A stretch of DNA of 64,000 nt from CAYRES01 sp964423425 (lineage in GTDB: Bacteria; Actinomycetota; Thermoleophilia; RBG-16-64-13). The notes beneath the pieces were generated by a model. The model was not told where the DNA came from. It worked only from the letters and a program-made list of their open reading frames with translations, and ran no database searches. The stretch is taken from assembly GCA_964423425.1 (NCBI GenBank), contig CAYRES010000009.1:43520-107519 (forward strand), given 5' to 3'. Below, piece by piece: positions 34,476 to 43,373 of this stretch. The first letter of the stretch is position 1. Each line of letters opens with the position of its first letter. The position numbers and the translations under genes are program-made.

Positions 34476-35232
34476 GGCCGTCCGCACAGAGGTGGGAATT
34501 CTCGAACGCGGCCCTGGCCTCCTGGATAACCTTACCCTGCCAATCGTCACCCTGGTCGGGTCGGAGATGAAGGAGGAGCAGCTCGCCTACCCCGGCCTCC
34601 CAGGCCAACCGCCCGGCTTCGTTCCCGCTTGAGTGAGAGGTGGGATTGGCTTCGGGGAGTGGCGACCACGCCTCATGAAGTAGCACCTCAACCCCGGCCA
34701 CAAAGTCCACTGTCGACGGCGCGAACACGGCATCGGTCACAAACCCCACAGCGTCCCCTATCCTCACGCTGAGGGAGGATCCGGGGTGCATCTGCTCAAG
34801 CACCCGGATCTCCAGACCTGCCACCTCTTCCGGATTACCGTTACCGGACGCAAGCGTGTGCAGCTCCGGCGCTCGGCGAGACTGAGCCAGAGTGTGCGGG
34901 AAGAAGGGTGGGCCCACCACGCGATCCAAGACGTCCTCTCCCCACATCTCCACGTGGAGCTCAGGGAGGTAGACGGTGATGGGTCCGCTTCCCGGCAATG
35001 CGGAAAGGTACGAGAGACCTACCGTATGATCGAGATGCAGATGGGTAAGAATGATGTGGATGGCTCCGTCTCCCTCGGGAAGCAGGTGACTGAATGAAGG
35101 CTCAAGAAGCCTGCCCACACCAGTTCCCGCGTCGAGCAGCAAGAGATCGTGGGCGCTTCGCACAGCCACGCACGTGGTATGCCGTCCCCGAGTGGGAATC
35201 CAACCCCCTGACCCAAGCACTACAAGCTCCAT
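34450..35232 (-). CDS. MBL-fold metallohydrolase, RNase Z/ElaC-like
   Basis: A 260-residue metallo-beta-lactamase-fold protein: LGSGGWIPTRGRHTT at the start, the metal motif THLHLDHTVG, a central Asp in GFVTDAVF, and HLRPDQ near the end. The beginning resembles RNase Z/ElaC and phnP-type phosphodiesterases rather than beta-lactamases. Substrate not assignable. ATG 35232 has AAGGAG upstream. Divergent from the diguanylate cyclase gene. Confidence 0.85.
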   Translation of the reverse strand: MELVVLGSGGWIPTRGRHTTCVAVRSAHDLLLLDAGTGVGRLLEPSFSHLLPEGDGAIHIILTHLHLDHTVGLSYLSALPGSGPITVYLPELHVEMWGEDVLDRVVGPPFFPHTLAQSRRAPELHTLASGNGNPEEVAGLEIRVLEQMHPGSSLSVRIGDAVGFVTDAVFAPSTVDFVAGVEVLLHEAWSPLPEANPTSHSSGNEAGRLAWEAGVGELLLLHLRPDQGDDWQGKVIQEARAAFENSHLCADGLSRSVGPR

Positions 35233-35404
35233 GTCGACTCCTTCAACCGCGGTGACCCCGCCGTCGACGACCGCGCGCCCACAGCGAACGGCCCGACACC
35301 GGGTGAAGCTGCGTCACCTCCCTGCCGATACTACCGTTGAACCACACAAAGGATCCGGCCCGGGCCGATCCGCTTCCACAGGCACAGAGGGAACCGGGAG
35401 AAGC

Positions 35405-36979
35405 ATGCAGCAAGCGGCACCGCACCCGAAACAGCCGTCCCACCCGAAGGAACCGCTGCGCCCAGAAGGATCGCCGCGCCCCGAGAGTGAGGATACCCGG
35501 CCGCCCACAAGGCCGCGGCTGCTCTTTGCCGGGGGGCCCATCGTCTCCCGGGCACGAGCAGCACTCGCCGCCAAGCTACTCGGCGTACTCATGTTCGTCC
35601 TGTACGTCGCGCTCTTCCCATTGTCTGAGTTTTCCATGCTCCTGGGGATGTTCTCACTGCTCTTATTGTCGGTGGGAGTGGACTACTGGGCATATCGAGC
35701 GGTCAACCGGCTCTTTCTCAGGCTCCTCGATCGAAGGCAGGCGGTGCACGCGGAACGCGCCACCAACGAACCCGACTCCTCCGACCCCGCTTCACTGGGC
35801 GACCGGAGCGGGATCCCCCTCACCCCCGGCACCAAGCTCAGTCTTGAGCAGCTGGTAGACGAGCTGTCTGAAGGGCTCAACCGCGGTGAGGGGACCAGCC
35901 TCTCCGGGGCACGGAACGATCTCTACCGCCTGCGCGGGCTCAACAACCAACTCATCAAGCTGAGCGAAATGGCTCAGGAACTGAACGCCGCCCTTCCTTA
36001 CCGGGAAACCAAGACACGAGCCCTGGAATCATGCAGGCAGCTCCTGTCGGCTGATCTCGTCGCTCTCGTATCCGAACACGGTAGGGAATTCAGTCTCGAG
36101 GGGGTTGCCGGCGGCGAGGAATCGGAGGTCAACCTCAGTTGCTGCAGCTACTACTCGAGCTGCTCCGTACGGACCGCGTTCAGAGAGGTTGAGCAAACAC
36201 GCGCTTCGGGGGGCCAATGTGGTTGCTTCCCACCCTCCATGAGGGCACGTCTCGCACTGCCCTTCCGCACAGACGATGAGCGTATCTTCGCACTGTTGGC
36301 GGCCGCCGCCCATCCTCAGTCCTTTGACAACTTGAACGATGTGGTGATCAACACACTCGTGTCCCACGTGCAGACCGCTCTTTCGACTGCCCTGAAGTAC
36401 GATACGATAAGGCGCGAAGTGGCGACCGACCCCCTCACCAACCTTTACAACCGCCGCTTCTTCGAGAAGAGGGCGGAGGAGGAGATCGAGCGCAGCCTGA
36501 GGCACCAGCAACCGGTGACACTCCTCATGCTGGACGTCGACCACTTCAAGAGCGTGAACGACACCTACGGACACCAAACGGGCGACAAGGTGCTTCAAGC
36601 GGTCGCGGGCTTCCTGGCCGGGGGAGTCAGGAAGAGCGACATCTGCGGCCGGTACGGTGGAGAGGAGTTCGTTCTTCTCCTTCCGGCCACTCCGGGCCGC
36701 AATGCCATGTTCCTCGCCGACAGACTGAGAACCGGGCTCTCCGAGGTCATGTATACCGGTCTCGGTCTACCTTCCGACCGGAACGTGACCGTCAGTGGCG
36801 GCCTGGCCACCTGCCCTCGCGACGGCATCAGTCTGGAGGAGCTGATCGCCCGGGCAGACGAAGCCCTCTACGAGGCCAAGCGACGCGGCCGGAACCAGAT
36901 AGTCCGCGCCGCCATCGCGGGCACCCCCGATGCCACCCCCACCGGGCAGGTTAGGACATCCAGCGAACCCTGCCGCTAG
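35405..36979 (+). CDS. Diguanylate cyclase with Cys-rich GAF-like sensor
   Basis: A 524-residue signalling protein. A Pro-rich N-terminus, two membrane helices (about 55-75 and 76-98), a helical linker, a GAF-like region (about 195-320) with Cys246, 247, 253, 272 and 274, and a GGDEF domain (about 340-500). The active site is GGEEF at 418-422, and the product-inhibition RxxD site is intact as RKSD at 409-412, so it should make cyclic di-GMP under feedback control. The cysteines could bind a metal, heme or Fe-S cluster or sense redox; this is inference. ATG 35405 has GGGAG five bases upstream. Confidence 0.9.
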   Translation: MQQAAPHPKQPSHPKEPLRPEGSPRPESEDTRPPTRPRLLFAGGPIVSRARAALAAKLLGVLMFVLYVALFPLSEFSMLLGMFSLLLLSVGVDYWAYRAVNRLFLRLLDRRQAVHAERATNEPDSSDPASLGDRSGIPLTPGTKLSLEQLVDELSEGLNRGEGTSLSGARNDLYRLRGLNNQLIKLSEMAQELNAALPYRETKTRALESCRQLLSADLVALVSEHGREFSLEGVAGGEESEVNLSCCSYYSSCSVRTAFREVEQTRASGGQCGCFPPSMRARLALPFRTDDERIFALLAAAAHPQSFDNLNDVVINTLVSHVQTALSTALKYDTIRREVATDPLTNLYNRRFFEKRAEEEIERSLRHQQPVTLLMLDVDHFKSVNDTYGHQTGDKVLQAVAGFLAGGVRKSDICGRYGGEEFVLLLPATPGRNAMFLADRLRTGLSEVMYTGLGLPSDRNVTVSGGLATCPRDGISLEELIARADEALYEAKRRGRNQIVRAAIAGTPDATPTGQVRTSSEPCR

Positions 36980-37101
36980 TGCGTTCGGCCGTCCCGTGCA
37001 CCGCAGTCCCAGCCGGACACCACGGGCGGAATCAGCAGGCGCGTTTTGTGGCTCCTGATGCTAAGATTATCTAGGGGTTTTCTACAGAAGGGGTGTCGGC
37101 C

Positions 37102-40035
37102 ATGCGGACAACCGTGAATGCAGTGGAGAACGATCTTCGACGCATCCTCCGTGGCGATGTGGAGTTCGATGAGCTATCGAGACACCTCTACGCCACCGAC
37201 GCAGGCATCTACCAGGTGGAGCCGATGGGAGTCGTGGCTCCCTTCGACCAGGAAGATGTCGTCCGTCTCGTCGAATACGCTGCCACTCACCAGATACCAC
37301 TGGTGCCAAGAGGTGCCGGGTCGGGGCTGGCCGGTGCTGCCATCGGCCGGGGGCTCATTGTCGACTTTCCCCGGCACATGAACCGGATCCTGGAGTTCGC
37401 AGATGACGGCTCCTGGGTACGTGTCGAGCCGGGGCTGGTAATGGGATTGCTCAACAAGAAGGCCAAAGCCTACGGCAGGTTCTTTGCCCCCAATCCTTCC
37501 AGCGAGAATTACTGCTCCCTGGGGGGCATGATGGGCTGCAATTCCTCCGGTTCGCGCTCTGTTGCCTACGGCGACACCAAAGACCACGTTCTGGGCGCCA
37601 CCATAGTGCTGCATGGAGGCGAGGTCTTTCAGGGTACAGCTGTCTCCGCGAACGGTGGTCTGGAGCAGTTGCTCGCCGGCTCTGGTGGTGCTACGCGGGC
37701 CCTGAAGGAGATACTCCCACTCCTCCGCGACAAACAGGACGTCATCCGGGCGGCGCAACCTCGGGTGATGAAGAACGCCTCTGGATATCGAGTGGAGACG
37801 GTCTTTGACGACGAAGGTTTAGTGCATCCTCATAGGCTTTTCATAGGCGCGGAGGGAACACTCGGGTTGATCACCGAGGCCACGCTCAACCTGGTCCCCC
37901 TGCCGGGAAAACGGGCAATCGCCATGGCCTACTTCCCCACTGTGTTCGCGGCCGGCGAAGCTGTCTTCCCCATTCTGGGGCAGAAGCCCACTTCCCTGGA
38001 GATCATGGACTCCAACTTCCTCACCTTCGTCCGGAAGAATGACCCCGTCGTCAATGACCTTCTGCCGACGGACGCCGACACCGCCCTTCTCGTCGAGTTC
38101 GAGGCACAAGATTCCTCTGAACTCGACGAGAAACTCTCATCGCTCGAGTCCTTGCTTGCGGGAGGATCAGCACTTTCGGTGAAAAGAGCACTCGATCCCG
38201 GCGAGCAGGCACTACTCTGGAGGGTGCGCAAGACGGCCCTGCCCCTCATGCAGAAGCTGCCCGGACCGGAGCGTATCGTTGAGTTCGTCGAGGATGTCAC
38301 CGTGCACCCGGATACGTTGGCCACCTATATGAGCGGACTCGCCGAGATACTGGGTAAACACGGTGCCGACAGCATCATGTACGGCCACGCCGGCGACGGC
38401 AATATCCATACCCGGCCTCGTCTGGACATGAAGAAGCAGAGCGATCTTGACAAGATGCAGCGCATCATGGATGAGGTCATGGCCTTCGTAAAGGAGATCA
38501 AGGGCACACCCTCGGGTGAGCATGGAGACGGACTCATGCGCTCCCGCTACATCCGGGAGTTCTACGGTGACGAAGTCTACGACATCTTCAGACAGACGAA
38601 GACGGTGTTCGACCCGAACGGCATCTTCAACCCGGGCAAGAAGGTCATCAGTGAATCCGAGACGGGTGGCCTTGCCACCAACCTCCGTTACGGGCCGAAC
38701 TACCGCACCTACGACCAGCCCACTCTCCTTCAATTCCCCAACGGTGAATACGAAACCGAGATCGAGAAGTGTCACGGCTGTGCCGAGTGCAAGAGCCTGG
38801 TGAACACCTCCATGTGCCCCACCTACAAGGCCACCACTCGCGAACATGCTTCCCCTCGTGCGAAGGCCAACCTCCTGCGCAACATCATCCAGGGCAATCT
38901 CCATCCCTATGACACCTACACGCAGGCCGCGGTTCGCGAGATCGAGGACTACTGCATCGAGTGTGGCATGTGCCACGTAGAGTGCCCCTCCAACGTGAAC
39001 ATCCCCAAGTTGATGCTCGAGGCAAAGAGCCGTTACCAAGCGGCACACCGCCCCAAGCCGGTGGAGATGTTCTTCGGCCATGCAGGCGCGCTCTACAAGG
39101 TGGGCCGCTTCGTGGCCCCCGTTGCCAATTTCGCTCTCGATCAGAAGCCGCTGAGAACCGTCGCGGAGAAGACCGTGGGGCTCGACCGGCGACGGCAGTT
39201 GCCTGCCTTCCACACCAAGACCTTCGGCCAGAAGGTAGGCCGCCCCACTCCAATTGCAGAGGCCGCTCTCAAACCGACCGAGGCCCCCGGCTCCGTGGTC
39301 GCCTTCTTCACCGAAGTGTACGCCGACTACAATGATCCCGAACTCGGTGCCATCATGATGCGCCTGCTCGAAGAGCACGGGGTGCGAGTAGTCCATCCCC
39401 CGCAGAAGTTCAGCGGAATACTCGACATGGCCTATGGCTTCGCCGACCGCGCCCGCGCGACGGCCGCCTTCAACGTGAACAGCGTCCTACCCTATGTGGA
39501 GAGCGGAGCCCTGGTAGTGAGCGGAGAACCTACCGCCACCTTCGCTTTCAAGGTCCATTACGCCGACTACCTCGACGATCCGGCCTGCGAGACCGTGGCC
39601 AAGGCCACTCGTGATCTCGGCGAGTTCCTGGCCGAATGGAGACAGAGCCATCCCGAGCAGGCGCCGGCTCCCTCATCCACCGGCCTCACCCTCGCCTACC
39701 ACGCACCCTGCCACCTCAAGACGCAAAAGGCAGAACTCTCCTTCCCCGACCTTCTCCGAGAGATTCCCGACGTACAGATCATCTCGCTCGATTCCGGGTG
39801 CTGCGGCATGGCCGGCACCTTCGGCACCAAGGCAGGCAGCTTCGAGTTCTCCATGCGTACGGGGCAGCCACTCTTCGAAAGGGTCGGCGAGGTAAAACCG
39901 GACCTCGTTCTCTCCGAATGCAGTTCGTGCCGCATGCAGATCGAGCAGGCCACCGGGGTTCGCACGGCACACCCCGCTGAGCTACTGCTGCACCTCTATG
40001 GCGCCCGAGAGGGGCAGCGTCCGTTCGCCACATGA
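37102..40035 (+). CDS. FAD-linked oxidase/Fe-S/CCG fusion, D-lactate dehydrogenase-like
   Basis: A 977-residue fusion. It has an FAD PCMH domain (about 35-260, with PRGAGSGLAGAAIG), the FAD-oxidase C-terminal domain with GHAGDGNIHTRPRLD and GEHGDGLMR, ferredoxin-type clusters starting at Cys556 (CHGCAEC) and Cys618 (CIECGMCHVECP), and a CCG domain with the SGCCGMAG motif around Cys900-901. This combines the GlcD, GlcF and LldE-like parts of glycolate/lactate oxidation in one chain, as in YdiJ-type and Dld-II-type enzymes. It probably oxidises D-lactate or another D-2-hydroxyacid and passes electrons to a quinone or carrier. ATG 37102 has an AGAAGGGG upstream. Its stop overlaps the racemase start. 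Confidence 0.9.
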   Translation: MRTTVNAVENDLRRILRGDVEFDELSRHLYATDAGIYQVEPMGVVAPFDQEDVVRLVEYAATHQIPLVPRGAGSGLAGAAIGRGLIVDFPRHMNRILEFADDGSWVRVEPGLVMGLLNKKAKAYGRFFAPNPSSENYCSLGGMMGCNSSGSRSVAYGDTKDHVLGATIVLHGGEVFQGTAVSANGGLEQLLAGSGGATRALKEILPLLRDKQDVIRAAQPRVMKNASGYRVETVFDDEGLVHPHRLFIGAEGTLGLITEATLNLVPLPGKRAIAMAYFPTVFAAGEAVFPILGQKPTSLEIMDSNFLTFVRKNDPVVNDLLPTDADTALLVEFEAQDSSELDEKLSSLESLLAGGSALSVKRALDPGEQALLWRVRKTALPLMQKLPGPERIVEFVEDVTVHPDTLATYMSGLAEILGKHGADSIMYGHAGDGNIHTRPRLDMKKQSDLDKMQRIMDEVMAFVKEIKGTPSGEHGDGLMRSRYIREFYGDEVYDIFRQTKTVFDPNGIFNPGKKVISESETGGLATNLRYGPNYRTYDQPTLLQFPNGEYETEIEKCHGCAECKSLVNTSMCPTYKATTREHASPRAKANLLRNIIQGNLHPYDTYTQAAVREIEDYCIECGMCHVECPSNVNIPKLMLEAKSRYQAAHRPKPVEMFFGHAGALYKVGRFVAPVANFALDQKPLRTVAEKTVGLDRRRQLPAFHTKTFGQKVGRPTPIAEAALKPTEAPGSVVAFFTEVYADYNDPELGAIMMRLLEEHGVRVVHPPQKFSGILDMAYGFADRARATAAFNVNSVLPYVESGALVVSGEPTATFAFKVHYADYLDDPACETVAKATRDLGEFLAEWRQSHPEQAPAPSSTGLTLAYHAPCHLKTQKAELSFPDLLREIPDVQIISLDSGCCGMAGTFGTKAGSFEFSMRTGQPLFERVGEVKPDLVLSECSSCRMQIEQATGVRTAHPAELLLHLYGAREGQRPFAT

Positions 40036-41333
40036 AGCTTGACGTGCCGTGGGGCCGGGGGCACATCACCGTCGAGTGCCCGCCGGACCTCGAAGCGACT
40101 GTCGTCCGGCGGCCCGCCGGGGGCGGGCCGCCGGACGGTGTGTCTCCTGACGCCTTGCTCACTGATGCACTCGCGTCCCCGGAGAACTCCCCCGCTCTCC
40201 ACTCCTTCTTGCGCGAATACGGCGAGAAGCTCACCGTCGTCGTCAACGACGCCACTCGGCCCACGCCGACGGCTCACCTCCTCGCTTGCCTGCGACGCCT
40301 CCATCCAAACCTACTGGGTCCGCAGTCGCGCGGCCAACGAGTGATGATTGCGACCGGTGCCCATGGGGCCGGGGGCAGGGAAGACCTTGCACACATGTTG
40401 GGGCCACTCCTCGCCGACGTCCCCGCCTCCATCATCCTCTGGCACGATGCGTCCAATCCGGCCGCTCACGACTACCTGGGGACCACGACGAGGGGCACCC
40501 CGGTGCACCTGGACCAGGCTGTCACCCGTGCGTCCGGTCTTCTCGTCATCAACTCCGTTGAGCCACATTACTTCGCCGGATACACGGGGGGGAGAAAGTC
40601 ACTGGTCCCCGGCTGCGCCGGAGAAGGCACCATATCGACCAATCACCGGCATGCCCTTCACCCCGCTGCCGTGGCGCTTCGCCTCGAGGGGAATCCGGTG
40701 CACGAGGACCTCGAAGAAGCGGTCGGTCTGCTCGGTCACTTGCCCACCTTCTCTGTGCAGGTGGTTCTTGGAGACGGCCACCGCATCGTCTCTGCTCACG
40801 CCGGTGATCTCGGCTCCACCTTCCGAGCCGCCACCGCAGCGGCCGACCGTGAGTGTGTGGTCGAATTGTCCGAGCCTTTCGACGTGGTGGTTGCGGCCGT
40901 TCCCCACCCCATGGACTACAACCTCTACCAAGCGCAGAAGGGCATCGACAACGGTGCTCTCGCCGTCAAAGACTCCGGCACACTCATCCTGGTGAGTACG
41001 TGCCGCCACGGAGTCGGCGGCGAGGCCTTCTTCCGTGTCCTTTCCTCAGCAGCCAACCCCGGGTCGGCGCTCGAACACATTCAGCAGTGTTGGGTTCTTG
41101 GATACCACAAGGCTGCGAGAGTGGCTCAAGTGGCGAAGCGAGTGCGCCTCTGGGGCGTCACCGAACTCGAGCCTTCGACCTTGGCGGCAGCGTTTCTGCA
41201 ACCGTTTGCGAGTCTTGATTCCGCCCTCGCCGCCGCGAGAGACCTGAGCGGACCAGGAGCCCGGGTGCTTTTCCTTCTCGATGCCGCCCTTACCGTTCCG
41301 CGAGTGGCTGTGGGGGAGAACCACCGGGCATAA
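40032..41333 (+). CDS. larA: LarA-family nickel-pincer-dependent lactate racemase
   Basis: A 433-residue LarA-family protein. Residues matching the Lactobacillus enzyme are in place: Arg76 in NDATRPTP, His111 in IATGAH, His179 in VEPHYFAGY, cofactor-attaching Lys189 in GGRKSLVPG and Ni-ligand His205 in STNHRH. The spacing from Lys to His (16) and from His to Lys (10) is the same as in LarA. It would interconvert lactate isomers, or a related 2-hydroxyacid, feeding the coupled dehydrogenase (ATGA overlap). The cofactor genes larB, larC and larE are not in the window. Its 3' end overlaps the convergent TetR gene by 44 bp. Confidence 0.9.
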   Translation: MKLDVPWGRGHITVECPPDLEATVVRRPAGGGPPDGVSPDALLTDALASPENSPALHSFLREYGEKLTVVVNDATRPTPTAHLLACLRRLHPNLLGPQSRGQRVMIATGAHGAGGREDLAHMLGPLLADVPASIILWHDASNPAAHDYLGTTTRGTPVHLDQAVTRASGLLVINSVEPHYFAGYTGGRKSLVPGCAGEGTISTNHRHALHPAAVALRLEGNPVHEDLEEAVGLLGHLPTFSVQVVLGDGHRIVSAHAGDLGSTFRAATAAADRECVVELSEPFDVVVAAVPHPMDYNLYQAQKGIDNGALAVKDSGTLILVSTCRHGVGGEAFFRVLSSAANPGSALEHIQQCWVLGYHKAARVAQVAKRVRLWGVTELEPSTLAAAFLQPFASLDSALAAARDLSGPGARVLFLLDAALTVPRVAVGENHRA

Positions 41334-41919
41334 GGCGGCACGCGGCGACGGTCTCACAGGTATGGTACGCGTCGATGAAGCTCCGGCTTTCCCCCGCGTA
41401 CATCCACTGCAGTATCATCCCCTCCATGAGCGCCACAAGCATCGAGCCCTCAGCCCCGGCGTCGACGGAGGCGAATTCTCCCGCCGTGATCCCGTCGTCA
41501 ATCGTGCGCTCGATGTAAGTGAGGTGCGTCTGGTAGATGACGCGCGTGTACTCGGATATCTCCTTCTCGCGCGGAGCTTCCGCCAAGAACTCTATCAGCA
41601 AGCCATAGTACTGCTTGGTGCGCTTCTCACTGCCGAAGAGGTTCTTGAGGTTGAGTTTGAGTCGCTCCCAGGCCGGCAAGTCGCGCCGGTACACCGCATC
41701 TAGATCGTCGCGGAGCCGGCTGAGCATGCTGTCGAGGACGGCGAGAAAGAGGGCGTCTTTCTTCGCAAAGTAGTAGGAGACGAGACCTTTGCTCACCCCC
41801 ACTTCCGCCGCTACTTGGGCGAGGGTGGTATGACTGTACCCATGGCGCACGATAAGGCGGCGCGCTGCGCGCACTATCTGCTGCCGCCGTTCTTCTTCGG
41901 ACACCCTGGCTCGCCCCAT
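41290..41919 (-). CDS. TetR/AcrR-family regulator at the edge of the catabolic island
   Basis: A 209-residue TetR protein: helix-turn-helix from QIVRAARRLIVRHG to VGVSKGLVSYYFAKKDALF, and a ligand domain ending LMEGMILQWMY. ATG 41919 has GGGGGAG upstream. It is similar over its length to the regulator at 4295-4939. It is the last gene after the leftward island and is isolated from it by a 14-bp hairpin, so it likely controls the island from its own promoter, responding to a CoA thioester or aromatic ligand (inference). Confidence 0.9.
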   Translation of the reverse strand: MGRARVSEEERRQQIVRAARRLIVRHGYSHTTLAQVAAEVGVSKGLVSYYFAKKDALFLAVLDSMLSRLRDDLDAVYRRDLPAWERLKLNLKNLFGSEKRTKQYYGLLIEFLAEAPREKEISEYTRVIYQTHLTYIERTIDDGITAGEFASVDAGAEGSMLVALMEGMILQWMYAGESRSFIDAYHTCETVAACRLMPGGSPPQPLAER

Positions 41920-41941
41920 CACTCCCCCATATGTACCGACA

Positions 41942-41980
41942 GCGGGCGGTCTTCGTCCGTTCTCGGCGAAGACCGCCCGC
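41942..41980 (-). terminator. Perfect 14-bp hairpin after the VOC gene
   Basis: GCGGGCGGTCTTCG and its complement are separated by an 11-base loop, 51 bp after the VOC gene stop and 23 bp before the TetR start. Likely ends the island transcript. Confidence 0.75.
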
Positions 41981-42031
41981 CATACTCTTCCGCCGGCCGT
42001 GGGCCTTCGCGCCACGGCGTTCGAGGCACAG

Positions 42032-42469
42032 CTACTTCTTCAACTCTTCCCACTTGTAGTCGATCATCTCGACCAGGATGCCATTGGTCTGCTTCGGGTG
42101 CACGAAGCTGTACTGACAATCGCGGAAGGGAATGAGCTCACCGTACTCGCCGAACTTGATGATCTGGTAGCCCTTCTCCTTGAGATCCTCAACGGCTTCA
42201 GGCGTGCTATCAACGTTGAAGCCGATGATGTTGACACTCTCCCCGTGGCGCTCGATCCACTTGGCCACGTCGCCGGTGCCGTCCATGTCCTCCATGAGCT
42301 CGAAACCGACATCGCCGATCCAGTACCGGGCGACACGGATCTTCGAGGGGGCATCTTCGTACGGATCGTCCGGACCTTCCTTGCCAAGAATCGGTTCCCA
42401 CATCTTCTTGGCGGCTTCCAAGTCCTTGACGCACATGCAAATGTGGTCGATCTTATTGACTTTGGGCAC
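42032..42469 (-). CDS. VOC-fold protein, methylmalonyl-CoA epimerase/glyoxalase-like
   Basis: A 145-residue vicinal-oxygen-chelate protein: KIDHICMCVKDLEAAKKMWEP gives the first metal His, with a mid-protein ELMEDMDG and a C-terminal HPKQTNGILVEMIDY carrying the second His and Glu. The order (DHI...HPK.TNG.L.E) resembles methylmalonyl-CoA epimerase, which would fit propionyl/methylmalonyl metabolism; other isomerase or lyase roles remain open. GTG 42469 has GGGAGGG upstream. It follows a ferredoxin gene after a hairpin. Confidence 0.82.
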   Translation of the reverse strand: MPKVNKIDHICMCVKDLEAAKKMWEPILGKEGPDDPYEDAPSKIRVARYWIGDVGFELMEDMDGTGDVAKWIERHGESVNIIGFNVDSTPEAVEDLKEKGYQIIKFGEYGELIPFRDCQYSFVHPKQTNGILVEMIDYKWEELKK

Positions 42470-42549
42470 TGTAAACCCTCCCTGACCAGACAACACTCCT
42501 CGTCCGCCCTGAGGCGCAGGTGGAGAGCCGGCCTGGATACTTGCGTTGC

Positions 42550-42580
42550 GGCCGGCCGCTCGTCTCACGAGCGGCCGGCC
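42550..42580 (-). terminator. 13-bp hairpin between ferredoxin and VOC genes
   Basis: GGCCGGCCGCTCG pairs with CGAGCGGCCGGCC over a five-base loop. No T run on the minus strand. It could attenuate the VOC gene or stabilise the upstream mRNA 3' end. Confidence 0.6.
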
Positions 42581-42614
42581 CCCTTTCCTCACCCTCTGAG
42601 GAGGCGATACACTC

Positions 42615-42821
42615 CTAGAAGGTCACCATGTGCAGCGGAATGCTGATGGCGTCAACCGGGCAGGCGATGCCGCATTCGTTGCAATCCTCGCACAGGGCTT
42701 CCGTGACTACCGGACGGCCGTCCTGTACCCGGATCGCGGCGTCGGGGCACACCTCGACGCAACGCGTATCGCTGAGACCGCCGCACATCGTGCACTTGTC
42801 ATAATCAATCTGAGCTGCCAT
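42615..42821 (-). CDS. Small 2[4Fe-4S] ferredoxin with an atypical first cluster motif
   Basis: A 68-residue ferredoxin. The second motif is canonical (CEDCNECGIACP, Cys44/47/50/54). The first is C-x2-C-x7-C-x3-C (CTMCGGLSDTRCVEVCP, Cys10/13/21/25), longer than usual, as in ferredoxins with a shifted-potential cluster. Probably the electron carrier between the Qmo/Hdr flavoproteins and the reductase encoded upstream. 13 bp separates it from the preceding gene. Confidence 0.9.
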   Translation of the reverse strand: MAAQIDYDKCTMCGGLSDTRCVEVCPDAAIRVQDGRPVVTEALCEDCNECGIACPVDAISIPLHMVTF

Positions 42822-42834
42822 ATCGTTCTACCAC

Positions 42835-43356
42835 CTACTCCTCTACCCACAGACGGCGGACGCACGCGCCCTCGCCCTTCGGGATAGCCTTGAGAGTCTC
42901 GATGTTCAGCTTCTTGTTGGTGAAGGCGGCCAGCTGCTCGACAGTGGTCTTCAGGCCCATATCGCAGCCTGCGAGGTCTTCTTCCATCGTCGCGCCGAAT
43001 TCCTTCGCCGAGGTCGGGAAGGGGCAGCGATCCCAGATAATGAAGACTTCGTTCTCGTTCTCGCCCTTTTCGAGGCGAATCTTCGCACCGCGCATCATCC
43101 ACGAGCCAACGAAGTTGCCCGCCATTCTCGTGAGCCAATCGGCCTTGGAGAGGTTCGTGCGGGGGAAGTAGCTCTTGGCCGTGTCCAGACCGATGTGCTC
43201 CCAGGCCTTCAGAGCGACCTGCATGGGATCGGCGTCATCGCCGAGAAGCTCCAGAGCGGTCTGCCTCCAGAGGTAGAACATCCGCCTACCGTCATCCTGA
43301 GCACCGTGGAATGCTCTCCACAGACTCGTTATTTCCTTTTCAGCATCGAATGCCAC
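42835..43356 (-). CDS. Uncharacterised protein, possibly ATC-hydrolase/V4R-like
   Basis: A 173-residue soluble protein from GTG 43356 with GGGAGGAAG upstream. The N-terminal half is helical, then a beta segment (EVFIIWDRCPFP) and Cys111, Cys131 and Cys165 at positions that loosely recall the L-2-amino-thiazoline-4-carboxylate-hydrolase-like family. I am not sure of this assignment. It lies 17 bp after the OYE-type reductase and 13 bp before a ferredoxin, so it is probably an accessory or subunit of that reductase. The three Cys could ligate metal. Confidence 0.6.
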   Translation of the reverse strand: MAFDAEKEITSLWRAFHGAQDDGRRMFYLWRQTALELLGDDADPMQVALKAWEHIGLDTAKSYFPRTNLSKADWLTRMAGNFVGSWMMRGAKIRLEKGENENEVFIIWDRCPFPTSAKEFGATMEEDLAGCDMGLKTTVEQLAAFTNKKLNIETLKAIPKGEGACVRRLWVEE

Positions 43357-43373
43357 TTTTCGCTTCCTCCCTC

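Noticed and set aside
37044..37067. Promoter before the D-lactate dehydrogenase gene (TTTTGT/TAAGAT)
   Set aside because: Spacing between the boxes is only about 12 bp.
42615..42821. AprB-like subunit of APS reductase, because of the nearby Qmo-like genes
   Set aside because: Only 68 residues, lacks the AprB tail, and no aprA or sat gene is present.
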